A stretch of DNA of 36,997 nt from Deltaproteobacteria bacterium (GTDB lineage Bacteria; Desulfobacterota; Desulfomonilia; Desulfomonilales; Desulfomonilaceae), in contig VGSG01000039.1 in NCBI GenBank assembly GCA_016875095.1, forward strand, positions 1 through 36,997, written 5' to 3'. This document shows, in pieces, positions 1 through 7,912 of this stretch (position 1 is its first letter; every line of letters starts with the position of its first letter). Below the pieces are notes generated by a model. That model was given only the letters and a program-made list of their open reading frames with translations. It did no database searches and was not told the DNA's origin. The position numbers were made by a program, and so were the translations under genes.

Positions 1-855
1 ATGGAAGTGAAGAAGATTGCTGTTCTTGGGGCCGGGCTCATGGGCTCGGGTATCGCGCAGGTGGCCGCGCAGGCGGGGTTTGACGTCAACTTGATGGATG
101 TGGCTCAGCAGTTTGTAGACAAAGGATTGTCCACAATAGAAAAGAATCTCAAACGCATGGCGGAAAAGGGCAAAATGGAACCGGCCCAGGCTGAAGCGGT
201 CCGCAAGCGAATCAACCCGTTCTTGTCTCTGGCGGATGCGGCTAAAGACGTTGATGTGGTGATCGAAGCGGTGATCGAGAAGATGGACCTGAAAAAAGGA
301 GTTTATACCGAGCTGGAGGCAGCGGCCCGCAAGGACACGCTTTTCGCCAGCAATACTTCCGCTCTCAGCATTACGGAGCTGGCCTCCGCGACCAAACGAC
401 CGGATCGTTTCATCGGGATGCACTTTTTCAACCCCGTGCCTGTCATGCAGCTTGTGGAGATCATTAGGGGATACGGAACCTCGGACCAAACCGTCGCGGT
501 TATCAAGCAGCTCACGGAAAAGATGGGCAAGACCGGCATCGAAGTCCAGGAAGCGCCCGGGTTCGTGGTGAATCGCATCCTGGTGCCTATGATTATCGAG
601 GCGATCTTCGCGCTCCAGGAAGGACTTGCTACGCCCGAAGAAATCGACACGGGAATGCGATTGGGCGCGAATCATCCTATGGGCCCATTGGCTCTGGCCG
701 ACCTGGTTGGGCTGGACACGTTGCTCAATGTTCAGCAGAATTTGTACGAGGAGTTCGCGGACCCTAAATACCGGCCTCCCGCGTTGCTGAGAAAGATGGT
801 TCGAGCCGGACACCTGGGCAGGAAGTCCGGGAAGGGTTTCTACAATTATACGTAG
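1..855 (+). CDS. hbd: 3-hydroxybutyryl-CoA dehydrogenase
   Basis: Cytosolic NAD(P)-dependent dehydrogenase interconverting 3-hydroxybutyryl-CoA and acetoacetyl-CoA in beta-oxidation or butyrate-type metabolism. The 284-residue length is that of the short single-function family. The N-terminal Rossmann motif GAGLMGSG is at residues 10-17, and the catalytic pair is visible as His141 (in MHFFNPVPV) and Glu153 (in LVEI). The C-terminal half carries the helical dimerisation domain, ending with the typical GRKSGKGFYNY. The ATG at base 1 fits the family's normal N-terminus, but any ribosome binding site lies outside the window. The acyl-CoA dehydrogenase gene follows after 28 bases, so the two are probably co-transcribed and act on consecutive steps. 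Confidence 0.95.
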   Translation: MEVKKIAVLGAGLMGSGIAQVAAQAGFDVNLMDVAQQFVDKGLSTIEKNLKRMAEKGKMEPAQAEAVRKRINPFLSLADAAKDVDVVIEAVIEKMDLKKGVYTELEAAARKDTLFASNTSALSITELASATKRPDRFIGMHFFNPVPVMQLVEIIRGYGTSDQTVAVIKQLTEKMGKTGIEVQEAPGFVVNRILVPMIIEAIFALQEGLATPEEIDTGMRLGANHPMGPLALADLVGLDTLLNVQQNLYEEFADPKYRPPALLRKMVRAGHLGRKSGKGFYNYT

Positions 856-883
856 TCAGCGCTGCTCAACCGAGGATGCATCG

Positions 884-2056
884 ATGCCGAAGACCGAACG
901 ATTCGGATTGACCGAAGAAGAACAGATGCTCCAGGACATGGTCCGACGCCTCGCGAGAGAGAAAGTGGCGCCGGGCGCGGAAGAACGAGATAAGGTCGGC
1001 GAATTCCCTTTCGACATGTTGGAACTCATGCGGGAAAACGGGCTGATGGGAGTTGACTTCCCGGATGAGTACGACGGCATGAACGCGGGAATGCTCTCCC
1101 ATTGCATCGTGGTGGAAGAGCTTGCCAAGGTGGACGCTTCGGTGGCGCTGATCCCTTCGTGTCAGGAATTGGGCTGCCTACCGATCATCCTGGCCGGGAA
1201 TCACGAACAGAAAGACAAGCACCTCAGGCCGCTGGCCACCGGTGAGAAGGTCGCCGCGTTCGCGCTGACCGAAGCCAGAGGAGGCTCGGATGTGGCCAGC
1301 CTCAGAACTCGCGCTGTGCGGAAAGGCGATCGATACGTTCTGAACGGTACCAAGCAATTCATCACCAACGGCGGTGTGGCAGACACTATCGCGGTCTACG
1401 CCGTCACCGAGCCGGATGCGCCCACGCACAAGAATGCGAGCGTCTTCATCGTCGAGAAGGAATTCACGGGTTTTTCCGCGTCCCGAAAGGAGAGCAAGCT
1501 CGGTATCCGCTGCTCCGACACCCGGGAGCTGGTCTTCGAGGATGTGGAAATCCCGGTGGAAAACCGACTTGGCGAAGAAGGAGACGGCTTCCACATCATG
1601 ATGAAAACCTTGGACTTCAGCCGTCCCTCAGTGGCCTCCCAGGCGCTGGGCATCGCAGCCGGCGCGTTCGAGTATGCCACCGAATATGCGAAGGAGAGGG
1701 TTACCTTCGGCCTGCCTATTATCAAACACCAGGCCATCGCATTCAAGCTCGCGGACATGGCGATGAGGATCACCGCGGCAAGGCAGCTCTTATATAAAAC
1801 ATGCGATCTTCTCGACAGCCGCTGCGCGAAGGACCTCTCCAAAGTCCCCGCGGAAGTGATTCGTCATTCGTCTATGTCCAAGGCGTATTGCTCCGACGTT
1901 GCCATGTGGACGACAATTGAAGCGGTCCAAGTACTCGGTGGGTACGGTTACATTACAGAGTATCCGGTGGAACGCATGATGCGGGACGCGAAAATCACGC
2001 AGATCTATGAAGGCACTAACGAAATCCAGCGGCTCGTTATAGCCGGAACGCTCTAG
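884..2056 (+). CDS. acyl-CoA dehydrogenase (short/medium-chain type)
   Basis: FAD-dependent enzyme that oxidises an acyl-CoA to trans-2-enoyl-CoA and passes electrons to electron-transfer flavoprotein. The 390 residues cover the N-terminal helical, central beta and C-terminal helical domains. Visible signatures are the FAD/substrate loop FALTEARGGSDVASL, the stretch ERVTFGLPIIKHQAIAFKLADM, VQVLGGYGYITEYPVERMMRDAKI, and the catalytic base Glu376 in QIYEGTNEIQR. The start is supported by GAGG at 872-875, eight bases before the ATG; another ATG at 876 is out of frame. It follows the hydroxybutyryl-CoA dehydrogenase gene. The chain-length preference (butyryl, glutaryl or branched) cannot be read with confidence from sequence alone. 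Confidence 0.93.
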   Translation: MPKTERFGLTEEEQMLQDMVRRLAREKVAPGAEERDKVGEFPFDMLELMRENGLMGVDFPDEYDGMNAGMLSHCIVVEELAKVDASVALIPSCQELGCLPIILAGNHEQKDKHLRPLATGEKVAAFALTEARGGSDVASLRTRAVRKGDRYVLNGTKQFITNGGVADTIAVYAVTEPDAPTHKNASVFIVEKEFTGFSASRKESKLGIRCSDTRELVFEDVEIPVENRLGEEGDGFHIMMKTLDFSRPSVASQALGIAAGAFEYATEYAKERVTFGLPIIKHQAIAFKLADMAMRITAARQLLYKTCDLLDSRCAKDLSKVPAEVIRHSSMSKAYCSDVAMWTTIEAVQVLGGYGYITEYPVERMMRDAKITQIYEGTNEIQRLVIAGTL

Positions 2057-2265
2057 CGTTGGATTTTGTCGGTCTCATGAAAAGCCGCGCGAATATACCG
2101 TCACACGTTCCCGGCCCCGGCAGTCTTATTATATGAGGAGCGAGTCTGGGTCGCTTGCCCAACGGAGGCTCGCGCCCTTGCCTTTGCGATCAAGCGTCAG
2201 CTGTCAAGTCTGACCACACATTTAGGTGAAACGTCGGTTCGTGCAGCGGCACGTGCCAAATTCTT

Positions 2266-2279
2266 GCGCTCTAGAGCGC
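2266..2279. promoter_or_regulatory. 14-bp perfect palindrome upstream of the molybdopterin oxidoreductase gene
   Basis: GCGCTCTAGAGCGC is its own reverse complement. It ends 17 bases before the start codon and 4 bases before the Shine-Dalgarno sequence. It could be a repressor operator or a short hairpin in the leader. The rest of the 240-base gap (2057-2296) shows no gene and no convincing promoter. Confidence 0.4.
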
Positions 2280-2296
2280 GACGAAAGAGGTCTCTC

Positions 2297-4537
2297 ATGG
2301 CATCCTGGCAAAAGTCTGCATGCATTTGCTGCGCGCAAAATTGCGGGCTCGAACTGGAGATCGAAGGGAATCGCATCGTCAAGGTAAGGGCCGACAAAGA
2401 CAACCCGCGCAGCCAAGGATACGTGTGCCGAAAAGGACTCAAGATAGCGCATTATCAACACAACTCATCCCGCCTCATCCACCCGCTGAAACGGACTTCA
2501 AACGGTTTCCAGCGGATTTCATGGGATGACGGGCTCGATGAGATCGCGACCACCCTGCGGCGAATCGTGGATACCGGAGGCCCCCGATCCGTGGCCTATA
2601 TGGGCGGCGGAGGCCAGGGGTGTCATTTTGAGGCCGCGTTCGGCGTGCGCCTCCTGCGCGGCTTGGGGTCCAGGTACCATTACAGCGCGCTGGCCCAGGA
2701 GCTTACCGGCATGTTCTGGGCCCACGGCCGCATGTTCGGGCGGCAATACCTTGCTCCCATACCGGACGAACATCAAACCGACATGCTCATCTCGGTCGGC
2801 TGGAACGGGTGGATGAGCCACCAAATGCCCCAGGCAAGGCGGCATCTGAAACGGATTTCCGATGACCCGGAAAAGCTGCTGGTGGTCATTGACCCTCGAA
2901 AGTCCGAAACCGCGCAGAAGGCCGATATTCACCTTGCCCTTCGCCCGGGAACCGACGCGCTCCTCTTCAAGGCCATGATCTCGATCATCCTTAACGAAAG
3001 GTGGCAGGATGCGGATTACATCTCCCGCCACGTGAGCGGACTGGCGCAAATCTCGCCCTGGTTCAAGGATTTTGACGCAAAAGCCGCGATCAAGGTGTGC
3101 GAACTTGATTACGCGCAAGTTCGAGAACTGTGTCGCCTCTGTGGCACGCGCAAATGGTCTTTGCACACGGACCTGGGCATACTCATGAATCGCCACAGCA
3201 CGGTCGTCTCGTACTTGGCCGCGGTCCTGATGACCATCTGCGGCCGTGTCGGGGTTCAGGGCGGCAATCTCTTCCCCGGCTATCTGATGCCCCTCGGCGC
3301 CCATTCGGATGAGCGTGACAAGCGGACATGGCGAACGGCGGAGACCGATTTCTTTGAAATCATGGGGACTTTTCCTCCCAATGTCATGCCTGAGGAGATT
3401 CTCTCAGGGCGCGAGGACCGCCTGAGGGCCGTGATCGTGAGCGGCGCCAATCCGCTGAGGTCGTATGCGGATACCAGCGCGTACGAGGAGGCTTTCCGGA
3501 AACTCGATCTCTCCGTAACCATTGATGTGGTGATGAGCGAGACCGCGGCCTTGTCCCAATACGTGCTCCCTGCCCGCTCCGCGTACGAGAAATGGGACGG
3601 GACCTTTTTCGCCTGGACCCACCCTGAGGTCTTCTTTCAGATGCGCAGGCCGCTACTGGCGCCTGAGGGGGAGCCTCGGGAAGAAAGTGAAATCTTCACA
3701 GGACTGGCCGAGCGGCTTGGGCTGATTCCTCCTTATCCCGAATCTCTGACCCAGGCAGCGCTGGGCGACAGGCTGCAATTCGGTTTGCAGCTTATGCAAT
3801 ACGCTGCGTCGGAACCTCGGGCCGCGGCGACGCTGCCGTTCATTCTCGCACGGACCCTTGCAACCGCGCTGGGGTCGCCCAACTTGGCTGCGCTCTGGGG
3901 ACTGCTACAGACCGCGCCGAAATCATTTCGGGAAATGGCGGTGAATGCCGGATTCAACCCTGGGTTGACCATTGGCGAAGAGATCTTTCAGGCCATTCTC
4001 GATCATCCCGAGGGGCTCTGGATCGGCAAGAGCGATCCGGAAAAGAACCTGGAATCGGTCCGCACAGAGGACGGCAAAATCAACGTTTTTGTCCCTGAGC
4101 TGGCTGACTGGATTGACGAGATCGACGCCCCGCGAGAAAAACAGGCGCTCAGCCTTTCCGCCGAGTATCCGTTGGTTCTCACGGCCGGTCGCCACTTCGA
4201 TCATAACGCGAACACCATTATGCGCGACCCCGCGTGGAACGACCACAAAGAAGCCTGCACTCTGCTCATCCATCCATCGGACGCGGCCGCGGCGGGAATC
4301 AAAGACGGACAGAGGGTGAGTGTCACCACGGAAGCGGGCCGAGTGGAAATCCCCACAGAAGTGACCGACACGTGCAGCGCCGGACACGTGGTGATTCCGC
4401 ACGGCTTCGGCCTGGAGTATGAAGGCAAGACGCACGGGGCCAACGTGAACCGACTCGCCAAGAACACGAACAGGGACAGACTGGCGGCCACTCCTCTGCA
4501 TCGTTTCATCCCATGCCGGGTCGAGCCGTGCGGATAG
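2297..4537 (+). CDS. molybdopterin-dependent oxidoreductase (DMSO reductase superfamily)
   Basis: Large (746 aa) Mo/W-bis-MGD enzyme of unknown substrate. The start is placed at the internal ATG at 2297 because AAAGAGG (2284-2290) sits six bases before it; an upstream ATG at 2264 has no such site. The N-terminus has the [4Fe-4S] motif CICCAQNC with the fourth Cys in GYVCRKG. Then come the two molybdopterin-binding domains and a C-terminal dinucleotide-binding domain (from YPLVLTAGRHFDHNANTIMR to RFIPCRVEPCG). There is no twin-arginine signal, so it should be cytoplasmic. The stretch where formate or nitrate enzymes carry the Mo-ligating Cys/Sec reads YHYSALAQELTG, without Cys or Ser at the expected spot. 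No electron-transfer or membrane-anchor subunit is adjacent. Family assignment is firm; the reaction is not identifiable. Confidence 0.9.
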   Translation: MASWQKSACICCAQNCGLELEIEGNRIVKVRADKDNPRSQGYVCRKGLKIAHYQHNSSRLIHPLKRTSNGFQRISWDDGLDEIATTLRRIVDTGGPRSVAYMGGGGQGCHFEAAFGVRLLRGLGSRYHYSALAQELTGMFWAHGRMFGRQYLAPIPDEHQTDMLISVGWNGWMSHQMPQARRHLKRISDDPEKLLVVIDPRKSETAQKADIHLALRPGTDALLFKAMISIILNERWQDADYISRHVSGLAQISPWFKDFDAKAAIKVCELDYAQVRELCRLCGTRKWSLHTDLGILMNRHSTVVSYLAAVLMTICGRVGVQGGNLFPGYLMPLGAHSDERDKRTWRTAETDFFEIMGTFPPNVMPEEILSGREDRLRAVIVSGANPLRSYADTSAYEEAFRKLDLSVTIDVVMSETAALSQYVLPARSAYEKWDGTFFAWTHPEVFFQMRRPLLAPEGEPREESEIFTGLAERLGLIPPYPESLTQAALGDRLQFGLQLMQYAASEPRAAATLPFILARTLATALGSPNLAALWGLLQTAPKSFREMAVNAGFNPGLTIGEEIFQAILDHPEGLWIGKSDPEKNLESVRTEDGKINVFVPELADWIDEIDAPREKQALSLSAEYPLVLTAGRHFDHNANTIMRDPAWNDHKEACTLLIHPSDAAAAGIKDGQRVSVTTEAGRVEIPTEVTDTCSAGHVVIPHGFGLEYEGKTHGANVNRLAKNTNRDRLAATPLHRFIPCRVEPCG

Positions 4538-4556
4538 CCGGCGGAGACCGCCGGCT
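4536..4556 (+). terminator. strong hairpin at the end of the molybdopterin oxidoreductase gene
   Basis: A perfect 9-bp GC-rich stem (AGCCGGCGG / CCGCCGGCT) with a 3-base loop, overlapping the TAG stop codon. No T-run follows, so it is either a Rho-assisted transcript end or an mRNA-stabilising 3' structure rather than a classic intrinsic terminator. Confidence 0.45.
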
Positions 4557-4635
4557 GAACAATGGCAACATACCGAATCCCCTCACAAGCTACCTGTTCC
4601 AGATGAACTTGACCGGCCAGGAGATGGCGTGGGTC

Positions 4636-4664
4636 TTGAAGCTCAACGGAATAGTGTTTATGGT
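4636..4664 (+). promoter_or_regulatory. possible sigma-70-type promoter for the radical SAM gene
   Basis: TTGAAG (4636-4641), a 17-base spacer and TATGGT (4659-4664), ending 58 bases before the start codon. GTTTA/TAAAC (4656-4668) forms a small inverted repeat over the -10 box. Each box matches consensus in four of six positions, so this is a moderate candidate only. Confidence 0.35.
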
Positions 4665-4722
4665 AAACGACAATGTTCGCTATCGTGGGCTTGAAATGCT
4701 GAATGCAGAGGGTTGAGAGAGC

Positions 4723-5934
4723 ATGAGTCAGAGCTGGGTAGGAATATCCACGATACTGAAGACAGCGGCAAAAGTCTTTGAAAAGCCGGTGTACGCCAAG
4801 AACGTCTCCATGCTGCAGGTCGACAGGTTCCTGCGCAACATCTCTTTGACGCCTCCCGAGGGGAAAGCCAACCGCATCAGGCAGTGCAGCGTCAGAATAA
4901 CCGACCTGTGCAACTTGCGATGCCATACCTGCGGCCAATGGGGAGACAGCGGCTTCCTGCGGAGTTGCTCGATCGCGGACCTTAGAAAGGACGAGGTGTC
5001 ACCCGACCGTTACATCGAACTCCTCAGAGATCTCAAGGCGCACGGCCACACACCCACGGTGTACCTCTGGGGGGGCGAACCCATGCTGTACAAGGGTTCC
5101 GTGGAGATCATAGAGGAGGCCGCGTCAATGGGCATGCCTCCGAGCATTGCCACGAACGCCACCGGCCTTGCGCAGCACGCGGAAAGACTGGTCGCCGCGC
5201 CCATGTTCGTGATCCAGATCTCGGTTGACGGCGCGGACTCCGCCACTCACAACGCGTGCCGCCCCGGGGCAAATCCCGCGGTGGATAATTTCGCGACCAT
5301 AAATCAGGCCATCGCAAGCATAAGAGAGATCCGCGCGGATCGAGGCCAACGACTCCCCCTGATCGCCTCGCTTACCACCATCAACAACCTGAATTACGAT
5401 AAGCTCGTGGATGTTTACGAGTCTTTTAGAGACAAGGTGGACGTGTGCGTCTTTTACCTTGCCTGGTGGATCGATCAAGAATCCGCGGAAAATCACGCCC
5501 GTGACTTTGAGGAGCGCTTCGGCTTTAGGCCGGAGAAACACTTCGGTTGGATCGGGAGCTGGCGTCCCCCGGATTACGGAATCCTGTCGAGCCAATTGAA
5601 ACGACTCGAGGCAAAGGCTGCGAGCCTGTCCGGGCCGGGTTTGATCATCATGCCCCCCGTGTCGGAGCCTGACCAATTGGAAGCGTACTATACGGATCAC
5701 GCCCAACGATTCGGCTTTGAGAAGTGCAATCATATCCTTACCGCGGTTGAAATAAATTCCAACGGCGATATGAGCCCGTGCAGGGATTATCACGATTTCG
5801 TGGTGGGAAATGTGAAAGAGAAGACCATCACGGAGCTGTGGAATTCCGAGCCGTACCGCAAGTTCAGGCGGAGCCTCGCGGAAAAGGGCCTCATGCCCGC
5901 ATGTACACGCTGCTGCGGTCTCATGGGCTATTAG
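4723..5934 (+). CDS. radical SAM/SPASM domain protein
   Basis: Predicted radical S-adenosylmethionine enzyme of 403 residues. The cluster motif CxxxCxxC is at Cys63, Cys67 and Cys70 (DLCNLRCHTCGQWG), followed by the glycine-rich LWGGEPMLYKG strand typical of SAM binding. The C-terminal 70 residues form a SPASM-type region: CNH, then INSNGDMSPCRDYH with the G-x4-C signature, then VGNVKEKTITELWNSEPYRKFR and CTRCCG close to the end. Enzymes of this type modify peptides or small molecules or act in cell-envelope and cofactor chemistry. No recognisable partner enzyme is adjacent, but a 67-codon open frame ends six bases upstream (see findings). The start has a weak GAGAG four bases before the ATG. 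Substrate unknown. Confidence 0.88.
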   Translation: MSQSWVGISTILKTAAKVFEKPVYAKNVSMLQVDRFLRNISLTPPEGKANRIRQCSVRITDLCNLRCHTCGQWGDSGFLRSCSIADLRKDEVSPDRYIELLRDLKAHGHTPTVYLWGGEPMLYKGSVEIIEEAASMGMPPSIATNATGLAQHAERLVAAPMFVIQISVDGADSATHNACRPGANPAVDNFATINQAIASIREIRADRGQRLPLIASLTTINNLNYDKLVDVYESFRDKVDVCVFYLAWWIDQESAENHARDFEERFGFRPEKHFGWIGSWRPPDYGILSSQLKRLEAKAASLSGPGLIIMPPVSEPDQLEAYYTDHAQRFGFEKCNHILTAVEINSNGDMSPCRDYHDFVVGNVKEKTITELWNSEPYRKFRRSLAEKGLMPACTRCCGLMGY

Positions 5935-5975
5935 GACGGACTGCAAGCGCCTAATCTCTGCGTCGAGGATTGTTT

Positions 5976-5998
5976 CTCTACAGAGAGCCACTGTAGAG
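5976..5998. terminator. inverted repeat downstream of the radical SAM gene
   Basis: CTCTACAG, 7-base loop, CTGTAGAG: a perfect 8-bp stem beginning 42 bases after the stop codon. No T-run follows, so the terminator role is a guess from its position. Confidence 0.35.
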
Positions 5999-6282
5999 GC
6001 AGCCGGTTTCAGTCGGCCCGTTTCCAGACCCGAGAATGTTGTGATTGTGATTTCAATAGCATATCGCCATTCTGCTCCTCTAATACTGTGAAATAATGAA
6101 CCAATTCCTACTAAAGGGTGGGGGGCTTTCTCATCATTTCCGACAAATTTTGTCTGAAATACAAGCCTCTTGTCAACGATCTTTACAAGCAGTTTTGTCA
6201 AGAACTTGGGGGTGTTCTGGAATTAGCAGGTCAAAAGGGGCCCAAATCTGTCAAAACGATCCTCGAGCTGGGGGGCTTCCTT

Positions 6283-6296
6283 GACCTTTAAAGGTC
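6283..6296. promoter_or_regulatory. 14-bp perfect palindrome (candidate operator)
   Basis: GACCTTTAAAGGTC reads the same on both strands. It overlaps TTGACC (6281-6286), which could act as a -35 box for the gene starting at 6545, although no good -10 box follows. A symmetric AT-centred site like this is a common shape for a dimeric repressor target. Confidence 0.35.
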
Positions 6297-6495
6297 GCCG
6301 AAAAATGTTCAACGCGTCAGCCCGCCGGTGTCGCTCCCACATATTGTGCATCCCTGATACAAGACTACATCATGTAGGCGAAAAGGGGGGCCAGACTCCG
6401 ACCTTTTTATGAAATGTGATCTCCTGGCATGGAAAATGCTCACCAAGGCCCGCGGGCGGAATGGCTTGAGGGAAAGCCTGGCAGCCTCTCCTGAC

Positions 6496-6519
6496 GAGCC
6501 AAAGTAGGGGGATTGGCTC
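6496..6519 (+). promoter_or_regulatory. leader hairpin just upstream of the repeat-protein ribosome binding site
   Basis: GAGCCAA, 10-base G-rich loop, TTGGCTC: a 7-bp perfect stem ending 11 bases before the Shine-Dalgarno AAAGGAG. It is the last of two hairpins in the leader and may influence translation; no ligand class is recognised. Confidence 0.35.
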
Positions 6520-6544
6520 AACAAAAATGGAAAGGAGTGATGAG

Positions 6545-7555
6545 ATGAAGAAGGTCGTGGTTTTGATAGTGTTCGCGCTGGTATTTGCGACCCCCTATCT
6601 TTGTTTCTCGGCCGGCAAGGGCAACAAGGGGAGGAACCAGGGTCACGCGGTGACGAGCCACTCGACGCCGGCGGCGCAGAAGGGCCATCAGTGGACCCAT
6701 GGTGGCGACCGATCCGGACACAACGGTCATTGGTTGAGAAACGTTGACCGAGGTGGGGACCGAGGCAATAGGTTTGGCCACAGCGGCCGCAACGAGCCCA
6801 AGAACTGGTTCGGTCACTCGGACCGCCCCGGACACAAGGGAAACTCGTTCGGGTTTGGTGAGCGTTTCGCGCACAGGAGCAGCTCGTTCGGGCTTGGCGA
6901 TCGTTTCGGCCACAGGAGCCAGCTCTTTGGGCTCGGTGGTCTCTTCGAACATAGGCGCCACGGGTTCGGCCCGGGCGACCGACGCTTGGGAGACTCTCTG
7001 GAACGCAGAGGCGAGGCCTTGGAGCGTCGTGGGGAGAGACTGGAGCGCAGAGGTGAATGGTTGGAGCGCCTGGGCCATCGGATGGAAGCTCGCGGTGAGT
7101 ACTTGCAGCGTCTAGGCCACAGACTCGAAATGAGCGGCTTCGGTCATCTGGGAGAGCGGTTGATCCGTAGAGGTGAGATCTTGGAACGTATGGGTCATCG
7201 GCTGGAGGCAAAGGGTGAACGAATGGACCGCTTGGGCGAGAGGCTGCAGCGCAAGGGTGATTGGTTGCAGACTGTGGGCGACCGAATCCAAACCGGAGGC
7301 GATCGGTTCCGGTTCGCGGGCGAGCGGATGGATCAGAGAGGGGACCGATCTTCCGGGTTTAGTGACAAACGAGAGAACAGGGACTTTGCGCGTTCCCTAG
7401 ACCGGCCCGGCGGTAGCAATGAGCAGACCTCGACAGTCGGCAATCGGCAGGCCACCAACAGAGATCGTACACGTTTGGCGGGTCAACCAGGAAATAGGGG
7501 CCAGGAACTCGACCGGCTGGCCACATGGGTGCGGCAGGACAACGCCACGCAGTAG
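6545..7555 (+). CDS. secreted glycine-heptad repeat protein of unknown function
   Basis: No known family was recognised. The start is ATG 6545, because AAAGGAG (6531-6537) lies seven bases upstream; the ATG at 6527 overlaps the Shine-Dalgarno region. The product (336 aa) begins with a clear signal peptide (MKKVVVLIVFALVFATPYLCFSA), so it is exported. Residues 24-100 are rich in Gly, His, Arg and Asn. Residues 102-144 repeat with a 13-residue period (Phe102, 115, 128, 141; pattern FGxGxxFxHR). Residues 149-266 are a near-perfect heptad array with Gly at every seventh position (149-198 and 203-266, one phase slip), a Leu/Met/Ile/Phe three residues later, and Glu/Arg elsewhere, as in ERRGERL or ERLGHRM. 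The tail (270-336) is polar and low in complexity. A helical, charged periplasmic or extracellular rod is plausible, but function is open. Confidence 0.75.
   Translation: MKKVVVLIVFALVFATPYLCFSAGKGNKGRNQGHAVTSHSTPAAQKGHQWTHGGDRSGHNGHWLRNVDRGGDRGNRFGHSGRNEPKNWFGHSDRPGHKGNSFGFGERFAHRSSSFGLGDRFGHRSQLFGLGGLFEHRRHGFGPGDRRLGDSLERRGEALERRGERLERRGEWLERLGHRMEARGEYLQRLGHRLEMSGFGHLGERLIRRGEILERMGHRLEAKGERMDRLGERLQRKGDWLQTVGDRIQTGGDRFRFAGERMDQRGDRSSGFSDKRENRDFARSLDRPGGSNEQTSTVGNRQATNRDRTRLAGQPGNRGQELDRLATWVRQDNATQ
6845..6976 (+). repeat. 39-bp tandem repeat (13-residue period) inside the secreted protein gene
   Basis: Three and a third diverged copies encoding SFGFGERFAHRSS, SFGLGDRFGHRSQ, LFGLGGLFEHRRH and GFGPGDRR. 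Spacing between the conserved Phe residues is exactly 13 each time. Confidence 0.7.
6989..7342 (+). repeat. 21-bp tandem repeat array (heptads) inside the secreted protein gene
   Basis: About seventeen diverged 21-bp units, each encoding Gly-(Glu/Asp/His)-x-(Leu/Met)-(Glu/Gln)-(Arg/Ala)-x. The only break in register is between Gly198 and Gly203. DNA units differ at many sites while the protein pattern is kept, which suggests an old duplication under protein-level selection. Confidence 0.75.
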
Positions 7556-7654
7556 ACCGTGAATTGTTAGGGCGGCAGCGCCGTTTTCACGGCAAAGCCG
7601 CCTGCATTGCCCTGATCCTCTGCCCGATCCGAGAGACTGCGCTTACCTTTCCCT

Positions 7655-7704
7655 CAATTACGCAGGCGCCGGGGAGGCGGAAAAGGTTCCCGGCGCCTGA
7701 ATTG
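7655..7704. terminator. long hairpin between convergent genes
   Basis: Arms CAGGCGCCGGG (7663-7673) and CCCGGCGCCTG (7689-7699) match perfectly. They are extended by CAATT (7655-7659) and AATTG (7700-7704) across a 3-base bulge, giving 16 bp around a 15-base loop. On the plus strand TTTTGGG follows. It lies between the convergent repeat-protein and outer-membrane-factor genes and could end transcription from the plus strand. The rest of this 357-base gap (7556-7912) has a smaller GGCGGC/GCCGCC stem at 7571-7602 and no gene. Confidence 0.5.
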
Positions 7705-7912
7705 TTTTGGGCCGGCGCGCATGGGGAAGAGCAAAACTACGAAGCGATTCACGATGTCACGAGGTCGAGGATTTCCAATCGTGAGCGCTTGCCGTTGAAA
7801 TTTTGGGTGGGTCGCCCCCTGCGGCAATCGGATCGCCTTTGGCAATCTCTCTCAGCTTCTCGATAATCTTGCGGCTGTTTGGACTACGAGAGGCTTGTCC
7901 GGACGCGGCTGG

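Larger units (their letters stand above)
5935..6544. other. 610-base non-coding region with several short palindromes
   Basis: No believable reading frame on either strand. It is less GC-rich than its surroundings between about 6030 and 6300. It holds the hairpin at 5976-5998, GACAAA-t-TTTGTC at 6142-6154, the perfect 14-bp palindrome GACCTTTAAAGGTC at 6283-6296, and two copies of GGGGGGCTT about 150 bases apart (near 6119 and 6270). Several TTGTC/GTCAAAA fragments recur between 6140 and 6260. The end nearest the next gene contains two hairpins, 6463-6478 (GGCTT/AAGCC) and 6496-6519. It is probably the leader and promoter region of the repeat protein plus a degenerate repeat; no riboswitch class was recognised. 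Confidence 0.5.

Noticed and set aside
6309-7211. A 300-codon open frame on the minus strand across the repeat protein gene
   Set aside because: It exists because the 21-bp repeats keep all frames open; it has no start signal or recognisable product and is rich in Ser/Arg/Pro typical of antisense frames.
7525-7866. A 113-codon plus-strand frame after the repeat protein gene
   Set aside because: It begins inside the previous gene, crosses the long hairpin at 7655-7704, has no ribosome binding site and no family-like sequence.
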